Below are positions 1 through 10,400 of a DNA stretch of 64,000 nt, piece after piece. The notes beneath the pieces were generated by a model, which was not told where the DNA came from, did not search any database, and worked only from the letters and a program-made list of their open reading frames with translations. Both the position numbers and the translations under genes were made by a program. Numbering within the stretch: the first letter of the stretch is position 1; every line of letters begins with the position of its first letter. Source of the DNA: Steromphala cineraria (lineage: Eukaryota > Mollusca > Gastropoda > Trochida > Trochidae); the NCBI GenBank assembly GCA_916613615.1, contig OU744732.1, forward strand, positions 55,343,727 through 55,407,726. The letters run 5' to 3'.

Positions 1-11
1 ATCATTTGTTT

Positions 12-31
12 ATTATTATTATTATTATTAT
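12..31. repeat. (ATT)n microsatellite
   Basis: A short run of about seven ATT units lies at the left edge, about 125 bases before the transposon-like coding region. No function is apparent. Confidence 0.8.
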
Positions 32-155
32 ATACTTCTTAGAAAACTTAATACCTTTGTATATATACTTTTTATAGTAATAATAATAAGCCAAAATATT
101 GAATTTCTATTCATCCACATTAACTTTTTATAGATATCAATTATTTATATTTCAG

Positions 156-3100
156 ATGAATCCAGGCTCCCCTACTGAACTCAGGATGGATTATCCAGCA
201 CTGAATTTGAAAAACTGTCTTCTATGTCAAACAGAAAAACAAGAAAATCTAAGAAGTCCCTATGTTGAAGGCAAACTTTCATTTAATAGAGCACTGAAGG
301 AGAGATATGATGCAGGGGATACAACTGTCTACAATCGGATAACATCTGCTCTTCAGGTTGTGAACAACCAGCCATCATTTTCACTGAAGCCTGACATTGA
401 TGTATTCTGGCATAAGAGTTGTTTTTCAACGTTTTCAAGTTCAACAAACATTTCTCGTATCATATCTAATAGAACTGGTTGTGATGAATTATCCACCCCC
501 TCCAGAAAAAGAAGACATTCTTTCGAATGGAAAACACTTTGTATGTTTTGTGGTCAGAAATCGGTCAAGAAAGACAAAAAAATTATCAATGTCTCCACTT
601 TTGATTTTTGCAAGACACTGGAGCAAAGAGCTATGGCCAAAAAAGATCATGACCTCATGTTTCAGGTAGGAGACTTTTCAAAATTGATGAGTTTAGAGGC
701 AAGATATCACAAGGCATGTCACAGCCGATACATTGTTTGTGAAAAGCAGAAATCATCATCCAATACCTGTCATCAACTTACATTTAAACAATTAATGGAA
801 ACACTGCTACCAGATCTTGCACAAGGGAGAGCCTTCGACATGAACAAAATTCTAGAAAGATACCAAACCAACCTGAACAGACATCTTCCAGAGGACACAA
901 CATCATCATTTTCTAAGCATAAACTGAAGGCAAAGATTCAAGCACAGTATGGTGACTCAGTTGTTTTTATACAGACTTCCACCACAAGACCCGAGCTTGT
1001 CATAAGCCATACAGTACAGGTGCAAGATATCATCAACAAATATGCCAGTACGCATGAATCACCATTGGAAAACCTCAAGGAAACGCAAAATGATAATAAA
1101 ACTTTTAATCCTAGCTCAGTACTTCTCCACGCTGCAAACTACCTTCGACAGCTTTCAAGGCATTGTGATGGTATCTCTCATCAGCCTCTTAACCCATGTG
1201 ACATTAGAGAACAAAACTGTGAAGAAATGGTTCCCCATGAACTCTATACATTCTTTTACAGACTCCTGGCAGCTTCAGCTTTGGATCAAGTTGACATGGA
1301 TTATTACAGCAAAGCACAGATGATAAAGTGGAAATCTCCGAAGGAATTTCAAGATGATGAATTAGAGATGGGAGATTTTCATAGAGCAATGAATTTCATC
1401 GGTGACATTGGACATATCATGCAGGACAGTGGCTTTGAAGATATTCTTGTGGAGTCCAACCTGTATGGGCCTGCAGTTGTCAATCAAATCATGAAAGGAA
1501 AAGCCTATAACCGGGGTGTTCGAGTTCACAAAATGATGAATGAAGCTTTAAATCGTCTTAGATGGGATGCATGCTGTGATTGGTTTCTCACTTCGGAGCA
1601 TGGCTTGTCAGAAGATGCTACACATGCCATCCAAACCTCAGTGCAGCAGTGTTTCACAGCAATGAATGATGCAGAGTATGGCAACGAGGAAACAACACAG
1701 GACCTGTCGCAGTCTGTACAAGATGTAATACAGAAGGCTAGACCACTAATGGACATCAGGAAAGTATTTATTGAAACTGGCAAAAGCGCTTCCTACACCT
1801 TCACTTTCTGGAACCACTACATTGATATGTCTCAACTACTTCTGGACTATATCGCAGCAAAAAGAGATGACAACAGGTCCTTGGAACTAGAATCATTTGC
1901 AGAAATGTTACCATATGATTTCATGTGTGGACATTTGAACTATGGCAGATGGGGATCAGTCAACGTTGCTGAAGGACACCTGATGAAGGACAGGAAACCT
2001 CACATCTATGAAGCTTTGTCAAATGGAAACTGGTCTCTACATCACACTGACAGACCATTCAGTGGTATTTGGCATGACATGGGTATTGAACAGTCCCTTA
2101 ATAAAGACTGTGGAAAACATCACCAACTGTACACGACAGAGACAGCTCTCAACAAGTATTATCTCACAGCACATCTTAAGGCGGAAGTAAGAGCAGCAAT
2201 GAAGCAACTGTCAGGATTCCAGGAAAGCTACATGACTCTGCACAAGGAAAGCACTCCTTCGAGGATGACCAAGGATGAAAATGACATACAGAACATTGCA
2301 TGTACAGTTTCAGAGAGAATGGTGAATCCTTTCACTATTGAAACAGGCTCGTCTTCAGACAACAAGCAACCACTCATTAACATTGCTTCATCAACAGTTA
2401 TACCCGAGGATATCGCCTCTCGTTTGTGCCAAGTCAAGCATGAAGGTGTGATGGAAATGAAGAACTTTATAACTTCAAGGCTGAATTCAGATGAGGTAGA
2501 TTTCTTTGCTCCCATGAAGCGATCTGGTATGAAAAATTTCTCAAGTTTGAACAAACAGTCAGTATCACAGGTGAAGAAGAACTCACAACAGCTCAACATT
2601 GACAGACAAGTATTCAGCAGACTAGCGGTCTTAGCCCAATCACGAGATATCAACATGCAAGATGTTCTACAACATGAATTGGCTCCTGTGCCGCTCTCAT
2701 TGTTTAACATAGATGGAACAATGCGTAAAACTGCCAAAAATATGACCTTATCCTGGATGGAAAGAGATTTTGCTATCGACAACATTCCCCCTTCCGATGA
2801 AACAGCACTACTTGTTGTAGACTTCATGATGATACTGAGAATGGTTTGTACCTATACAAGTTCCTGTAAAACATTTGGAGAACTCTCTGACACAATTCTC
2901 TCTGTTATTCTCAGCCATGGATTCAAGTTCATTGCTGTTGTTGGGGATAGCTATAGTGCAAAGTACTCTATCAAAGCTTGTGAGAGATCAAGAAGAGGTC
3001 ATATTCAAATGCAAGAAATCTACAATCCTTCCAGAAACACACCTCTTCCAAAACAACGGAACAAAATGCTCTCCAACCCAAAGAATAAGTCATCCACAGC

Positions 3101-4099
3101 TGACTTCATAATGAATGACTGGATCAGACAGTGTCAAGAGATTCTACCAGAAGAAAACCTTGTCTACTTGGCGGGCGGTTTTTCGGACTCTCGTAAGGCA
3201 GTTGAAGTAAGAAAAGGAAGAATGATGAATGTTCCCGAGTTAGAATCTGATCAAGAGGAAGCTGATTCACGTATGTTTCTGCATGTGAGCCATGGTATCG
3301 AAAACCTCAATGTCAAAAGAGTTGTCATCTGGAGCATACATTCAGATGTTGCTGCCATATGTCCAAGAATTTGTGTCAAGCTGAAAATCAAAGATTTTTT
3401 CTTCAAAACTGGTGTTGGTCAGCGAAAACGTTTCATCCCTATGCACACTGTAGCAAATACAATTGGACATGATATGTCATTAATATTCCAGCTGTACATG
3501 CTCTCACTGGATGTGACTCCACAAGTGCTTTCTGTGGCATAGGAAAAGGAAAATGGGTGAAATGCATAACCAGTAATCCTGACTTGATGAAAGGGTTGAT
3601 GGAGCTAGGAGTCAATGCCTCTACAATCACTGATGAGGCTCCCAAGGCATGTGTGTCACTCACCACTCTTGCATACAGTCAAAAGAAGGGGAATAATCTC
3701 AACTCACTTAGATATGAACTCTTCTGCAACAAGAGAATCAACAGTGAAAAGCTTCCACCCACAATGGATGCATTCATGTTACACCTGAAACGTGTAAACT
3801 ACCAAGCCTTCATTTGGATTCATGCAGAAGAAGCAATGCTGAACCTGCCAAACCCCCTTCAATGTGTCTGGACAACAAGTACAACAGGACAGTTAGTTCC
3901 ACACATGATGTCCAAGAATCCTGCCCCAGATGCTCTGCTTATTTTCATTGACTGTGGTTGTAAGGGCATTTGTGACAGCAGAAGATGCAGATGCAGAAAG
4001 GAGGAAATGACATGTAGTGACCTATGTGCATGTAGCAATGTGGAATGTACAAACAGAGTAGCTGAGAAAGGGGAAGATTCGGAGGATGATATGGAGTAA
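156..4099 (+). pseudogene. Frameshifted transposon-like protein: Cys/His fingers, FEN/PIN-like nuclease region, C-terminal CXC cluster
   Basis: Seen: a long frame runs to a stop at 3540-3542, and homologous-looking coding continues in another frame from 3473 to a TAA at 4097-4099, about 1,320 codons in all. I place the start at the ATG at 156, directly after a TTTATATTTCAG that could be a splice acceptor; the frame is open back to 99. Counting from 156, CxxC at residues 21/24 pairs with WHKxC at 86-89, and CxxC at 129/132 with YHKxC at 185-188, two probable zinc sites. A C-terminal-half region (about nt 2800-3540) has VVDFMM, SIKACERSRRG, DQEEADSRM and IWSIHSDV, which I read as a FEN/PIN-like nuclease fold. 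The other frame gives ALTGCDSTSAFCGIGK, then nine cysteines (nt 3953-4048) spaced like a Tesmin/TSO1 CXC or pre-SET Zn3Cys9 cluster. Known: similar multicopy, unnamed proteins occur in mollusc and cnidarian genomes. Inferred: one small indel near 3473 broke this copy, and the His in IHSDV may replace a catalytic Asp. No terminal repeats were found. Confidence 0.75.
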
Positions 4100-4141
4100 A
4101 TGAGTAAACCATAAGCATGTACTGACCAAGACTATGACATG

Positions 4142-4790
4142 CTCTCAATGACTGTGTACTCTTAAATGTGAATCTTCAATAACAATGAACTGTAAAGTGT
4201 TAATCTTCAATGACTGTGAACTCTTAAATGTGAATCTTCAATGACTGTGAACTCTTAAATGTGACTCTTCAATGACTGTAAACTCTGAAATGTGAATCTT
4301 TAATGACTGTGAACTCTTAAATGTGAATCTTCAATGACTGTGAACTCTAAAATGTGAATCTTCAACAACAATGAACTCTTAAATGTGAATCTTCAATGAC
4401 TGTGAACTCTTAAATGTGACTCTTCAATGACTGTGAACTCTTAAATGTGACTCTTCAATGACTGTGAACTCTAAAATGTGAATCTTCAATAACATTGAAC
4501 TTTAAAATGTGACTCTTCAATAACATTGAACTCTAAAATGTGACTCTTCAATGACTGTGAACTCAAAAGGGTGAATCTTCAATGACTGTGAACTCTGAAA
4601 TGTGACTCTTCAATGACTGTGAACCCTAAAATGTGACTCTTCAATGACTGTGAACCCTAAAATGTGACTCTTCAATGACTGTGAACTCTAAAATGTGAAT
4701 CTTCAATAACATTGAACTCTAAAATGTGACTCTTCAATGACAGTGAACCCTAAAATTTGAATCTGCAATGACTGTGAACTCTTATAATGC
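4142..4790. repeat. 31-bp minisatellite, about 21 units
   Basis: The unit is close to TCTTCAATGACTGTGAAC plus TCTTAAATGTGAA, 31 bp, repeated with scattered substitutions. Variant units carry AATAACATTGAAC in place of AATGACTGTGAAC. It starts about 40 bases after the stop of the transposon-like frame, so in a transcript it would form the 3' untranslated region. It is noncoding. Confidence 0.9.
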
Positions 4791-6477
4791 ATATAATAAC
4801 TTATGAATCAGCAATGACTATGAACTCTCAACTAGTGAATCTTTATCAGTGACCCTTCACTTATTCGGATCAGCATTTCAGGTAATTATTCAGTCTTTAA
4901 TGATAAATGTAAATGGGAAACTTGAAGCATGTAAGTAGCTAGACAGTCTTACTGTGAAGCATATCAACATTTAGTTCATTATTGAAGCTAGTCACCATAA
5001 GGGAACTAATTATCATCAAGGCTGTCCATACAATATATATAAATATATACCGAAATCCTTGAACACTGAATGACCTAGTGTGGAATATCTATAGGTAAAT
5101 TTCAATTGCTATGTAAGTAAATATTAACAAATCATGCAAATAATAAAAACAAAACACAGATGAAAAGCTAAATTTGTTACATGTATATTACTTTAGAAGA
5201 AATAAATTATCTGAAAGGGTTTACAAAAAAAATCACCAAAAATAAAATTTTCTTTAAATTTTTCAGGGTTTTTCATAATTTTTGTTTCACTTTTCTGGTT
5301 ATAGATGATGTAAACAATTTATGAAACATCAATTCCCTCATACTAAAAAGTCCTATGTGCTTAAAAATTCAGTTTTGCAAATAATAACCAATTTATAAAA
5401 AAAATACAATTTTCTTTGATTTTTTAGGTCTTTTTGCATAAAAATGCGTTTACCAGAAAATTGCACCACTACAAAAGTTGACATCCCCCTGGATTTTAAT
5501 ATAGAGGTGTTGCAGAAGCTAAAAATGCATTCATAGTTTTTCTAGCCAATGGGGTGAGCAAACTCCTTAATTAGAGCTCTTTATGAGTTTGGCTGGTGGA
5601 CTATTACAAAAATTGCTTGATCTGAAATAAATCTTTGTTCAAAATCATAAAGGACATCCAAATTCATCTTTCCCATGAAAGCTATTCTTGAATTGACCAA
5701 CATGTTGCCAAAACTTTTGACATGAAATTATTCTTTGCAAAAATTTCACAAATGTCAAATTCAGAGCTACTATGAAATCTATTGCGCTGACAGTTAAGAA
5801 GAAACATATTAACACTTTGAAATGAATTATTCTTAGCTTTTGGTAGCATTTTAACGTTTTCTTTGGTAGGACTGTATTTGTACTTATGACGCCATCCCTC
5901 CCTGCTGAAAGTTCATAAATGCTCAAGAAGATTCTACAGGATTTGTTTCTGAACATTTGGCAAGGCATTGTATCTTTAAGAAACATTTTGTTATCTTCCT
6001 ACAACAAAGTTATTTCTTGTTTGCATGTTTTGACCTTACTTAAAGTGCTATGTCTGTTCACCTCTGGGCGATATTCCAAAAACACTATCAGCGATGTACA
6101 TCTGTGTACAAACCATAAAATAATCCTACAAATTACAAGCAGTTTGCAACATTAACTGTACCAGATAATTATTCTGATTGCATACTTCCACAAGAAGAAT
6201 CTTGCAATATGCTAGTAATCTACACAAAGAAATATACTTGGTAGATGATTGATGAAAGGTATATTCATACTTCCAAATGATGGATGACAATACCAGATAC
6301 TTATCAAAATATCTAATTTGTTTATTGTTAAGAATTCCTTTGTAACAAATTCTCAATTATGTTGAGCTATTCACTCTCTTTTTGCAAAATGAGCAAACTT
6401 CCTGTCTATTGTATGGTATTCCTTTGAAGCATATTTGTAGTATATATTAGTTTTCAATCACATTTCAAAAATAATAC
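4791..6477. other. Unassigned AT-rich spacer
   Basis: No gene was recognised. Two degenerate, related T-rich blocks lie at about 5220-5290 and 5390-5450. A 113-codon minus-strand frame (5645-5986) has no recognisable motif. In the host gene this is part of the intron downstream of the second EMI exon. No EGF-type exon was seen here on the minus strand. Confidence 0.5.
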
Positions 6478-6600
6478 TTGTTGAAACTGTTTCGACTCCC
6501 AGTGGAGACCATGGACAAGGCACTTCGTCCACATTGCATTCAGGCAACCCAGCTGTTAAAATGGGTACCTGACAACAGGATGTATGAACCTCCATGGTCA
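6478..6600 (+). repeat. Possible SINE-related fragment
   Basis: A GC-richer block contains CAACCCAGCTGTTAAAATGG followed by GTACCTGACA. This resembles a core found in many marine invertebrate short interspersed repeats. No A-box, tail or target duplication could be fixed. The assignment rests on remembered motif similarity only. Confidence 0.35.
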
Positions 6601-6914
6601 AAATTTGGACTAAGAAGTAGCTGTAAAATAATCGCCTTCACTTCATATGCGTCCCATAGGAAATTAACAACCAGCATATGAAATGACTTACCATCAAACT
6701 ACATATATATTGGCAATACTGGACAATGAGTCATAAACTAAAATAGCTAAGGGTAAACAACCATCATTGTTGGAGGCAGTAATGTAACGGCAATCAAAGG
6801 AATGTCAGAGACCTCATGAAGAAGAAGGGTAATGGATGTTGCATATCTGCATAATGTGTGAAAACGACAAAGATTTTCTGGACAACCACTTCTTTGATGT
6901 GAAAATCACAACAT

Positions 6915-6976
6915 GTCAGTGAGTGAGATATTGTTTTACGCCGCATTGGCAATATTTCAGCTACTAGCGGTGTCAC
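6915..6976 (+). repeat. Short gastropod dispersed repeat (GTGAGTGAG/ACGCCGC/AGCGG type)
   Basis: The core reads GTGAGTGAG...TGTTTTACGCCGC...GGCAATATTTCAGC...AGCGGTG, about 60 bp. Further copies occur at 26215-26274 and 32577-32622 (both reversed) and at 40901-41035 (two in tandem). Very similar sequences are abundant in abalone-like gastropods as I recall, so it is a useful hint to the organism. Confidence 0.75.
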
Positions 6977-7288
6977 AACATTTCAGATTATTCTAATTCC
7001 TTATGTGTGGTTAAAAGCCATGAAAATAGGGTAAACAGTGTAAAATCCTGAAAAAGTAGCCAGTCCAAAAGTGGTATATTGTATATCTAAATTGGAAATA
7101 AATAGGCCCATGATCTGAAAAAAAGGAACTAGGTTTGAGGTTGATAACCAGGACTTATTTCATCAATTTAGATTTCCAAACACAAACCTTTAAAAGTTTC
7201 TGATGTTGTGTCATAACACTTATGGCATGTGTAGATTGTCAGTATCAATGATAGACATAATGGTAACCATGCATATATATATACTTAC

Positions 7289-7395
7289 TGTACATGCATC
7301 CCTCGTTACCAAGTTGTTGCCAGCCATGACAGCAACGGGTTTTAGTCCTGTACTGTGGCTGGTATCTTTCCTTGTATGTGGTGTAGTAGTGTGTT
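7289..7395 (-). CDS. MEGF6-like: Second EMI-domain exon of an EMI/EGF (MEGF6-like) secreted protein
   Basis: Seen on the minus strand: a pyrimidine-rich tract ending TTTATTTTCCAG, a 107-bp exon, then a perfect donor GTAAGT. The exon supplies the third base of a split Arg codon, 35 whole codons and one base of the next, so it enters in phase 2 and leaves in phase 1. The peptide contains THYYTTYKERY, then TRCCHGWQQ and EGCMY. This is the C-terminal half of an EMI domain: an aromatic strand, the paired cysteines before GW, and a final cysteine. Known: in MEGF6-type proteins the EMI domain follows the signal peptide and precedes a long run of EGF repeats, and EGF exons are usually phase 1-1. Inferred: an extracellular protein, with the next exon encoding an EGF repeat below position 7289. 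No such exon was found, so that intron is probably over 7 kb. Another EMI/EGF family member remains possible. Confidence 0.85.
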
Positions 7396-7462
7396 CTGGA
7401 AAATAAACAACATTTTACAAATAAATAAAGAAACAAAACTAAATATTTATATAAATGCAACA

Positions 7463-10400
7463 TTAAATTTCCTCTTATTTGAAGTCAAATTTGTCACCTT
7501 TTCATTCCGTTGCAACAACTACATGCAAAAGCAGCAACACTTTTTTGTTGAAATGGAGTGTCTTAATTTGACAAAATTATGACACATTGACTCACATTTT
7601 TGTAATGCATCTAACACTGACAAAATGTTAAAAGGCAACAACCAAAAACATATTACATGTATACATGTATATCTTTTTAGTCATTCAAATGAAATAATTC
7701 TGTTATTAAAAGACTTGTATTGAAATGAAGGTAAATATAAGGATAAACAATATAAAATTTAGTGAAATGGTTTCTTGACAAATGTTATGCTTTGTTTAAA
7801 TTTCATTTAGGTTTAATGAATTTAGTTTAGAAAATTTATAAAATTTCCTCTCTAAAAGAAAAATTCCCATGTGAGCGATTTTTTCATTTTCATTTTTCAC
7901 CAATATGTGAGAATTTAATATATAAACCAAGTTGATTTATATTGCTCTAACAGTATTACTTTGAGATAAGAGTTAAATAAGCATTGTTATATTTGGAAAC
8001 TTAAAGATCAACAAAACCCTAAAACTAAGTTTAAGCATAACTTTATACAACCTAACACTTTCTGTTATCAGTATTTGCCACCCTCCATGAACCTTCATGC
8101 TTATATCTATGTTCATCGTGGCTTAATATTTGCTGCCTGGGTTATCTGGCCTTTGATATCGTTGTTGTTGATGTTGTTATTTCAGTGTTGTTGATGAAGG
8201 ATGTGATAAGGTGAAGATGATAGAGAAAGATGTATGCCCCCTTTCATAAGAAGTTACACTGGAATATGTTTCCAATCTTGATAGCTGGTCTGTTGCAAGG
8301 ATGTATTTTTTCTCCAGACTTATTAATAATTCATGAGGACAAACTAACTGTGTGAACTTTTTCATGATACTATCACAGTTTTGACATGTTTACACACGAA
8401 AGTGATAAAATCAGTGTATAAACTTGTTTCTATACTTAATAAATGTTAAACAAATATGTCTCATTTTCTATTAGCAAGTGAAATGTAACAGTTGAATTTG
8501 GTGTACCTTTATTTGGATCATTTTTTCTTAATTTTAATGATACACATATGACATTGTTAATAAATTTAGGGAAGAGAAGCACAAAAATACAGCCTTAATG
8601 TCTTGCTATCACTAAAGAAATCTAGTCTGAACTTAAACATGTTTATGCTCTTTTGACAAGTAGATAGAACAATATGCCAACAATATGATAATTATTATTA
8701 TATGATGCAAATAAACACTATCAACATATGCACTGTCTCATCTATTATACATATTTCCTATAAACAGATGTAACTCTCTATTTATCAATACATATTTCCT
8801 CTTTCTATCTATCATCAAATGCAGGTTTCCTATCTCCTTTCGAATTGCATCTGCAAATGTTATCTATATCTACAATGTCTGCCACATTTATCTATAAACA
8901 TGTTACTTTGTGAAATGTTACATAAACACAACTGTCATGTATTATCTGTTTTATAACAAAGAGCCAAAACATCAGATGTTGTTAAATGCTTTTGAAGTTA
9001 CAGAGAATACAAAGTTTTCTATAGACAACCATATGGCTAGATACTGGCAGACATATTTATCCATGTAACATCAACCACTGTTATAAAATTTTGAAGAATC
9101 TGGTTGTTTTATTCAGAAAGGGAAATACACCTTTCTCATAACATAATTCTGTTTCTAGAAGACTCGAAACAAATGACTTAAATTTTTCAATCATCAAAAG
9201 ATTGTGTGAATAAAACAAAAGCAGGACAATAATTGTTGAAGAAATCAGAATTAAATGAAATAGACGAGACATGTAAATACTTCAACACTAGCAATCCCAA
9301 ATCCATCACCTCAGCCAAACAAGTAACTAAAGGGAATGCAGTATTCTATTCAATCTATAGAGCTTTATACTTCGACTCCATCATTGAATGGATTGATATT
9401 CTGAACTTGTTCATATTTACGACAGAATTACTGAAGCCAAGCTTCAAAAGAATCAAGACATTTTACGTGTTAGTAAAATGAAGTTTTCTCATATTCAATT
9501 GGTATCTGTATTTGATGATATCAACATCTTGTCAGGATTCAGAATCTCATGAAGACCCCCACACAACCAAATCTAGTTCAGAAATATTAAAATATTAGAC
9601 CAAGGAAATGCAAGACAGTCAACTAAATATCAGCTTCAAATTTGTCCCATGAGAAATGTATTCGGTAATTAGTGCATGACATAACCTTTGACCCGATTCA
9701 CAGGGACAAGTGACGTTTCTGAATACCGATCCCCTTTTTCTCCTCTCACAGCGATGTAAGTAATGATAACATTCCCTCAGCTGATAAAGATATGTAGATA
9801 AAACGTCAGTCACTTGGTACTGAATGCAGATTGTCATATGCAATAAGACACCATGACCTTTGACCTCGCTCTTCAGATTCTGTCAGCACCACCTCCATGA
9901 TCTTTCTTATCTCGAATCAGCCGATCGTATCGGAGTGCTCTGGTTTCGGCGTAGCGATATCGTGTTAATGCTAATAGGCGTGAAACTACTGTTAACTTGT
10001 ATATTTAGTTCATAGTAAGATAACATCGTTGAATAAATGTATCAATCGCAGACTGTTTTCCTACTATCTAAACAGGTTCTGACATTGTGACAAACCGCAT
10101 CAATCCAGACTGAAACAGGTAAAGATTTTGATTGCGAGACCTTGAAATATTCAAACAAACAAAAATTCAGACCTTGAAATATTCAAACAAAATTATTAAT
10201 CATTGATAATGGTCTTAGTAAACGGATGCAAATTTATATCTTTTTTTTCGAAAATAGCACAGTTGTTCAAAGCATTCTTTCATATCTACACCTCCCCTCC
10301 CCCGTTTCATTTTCAGAAAAGATAGAATACATCGTTTAAATAATTTTAAGACTGAAATCTAATCTCAAAATCGTGAAACATTGGTTAAAAGAGTTTGAGG

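Noticed and set aside
5645..5986. 113-codon minus-strand frame as a gene or an EGF exon
   Set aside because: No EGF cysteine pattern, no clear splice sites and no recognisable motif; its length is compatible with chance in AT-rich DNA.
7203..7406. Plus-strand hydrophobic frame opposite the second EMI exon
   Set aside because: It is the shadow of the minus-strand exon, which has the splice sites and domain match.
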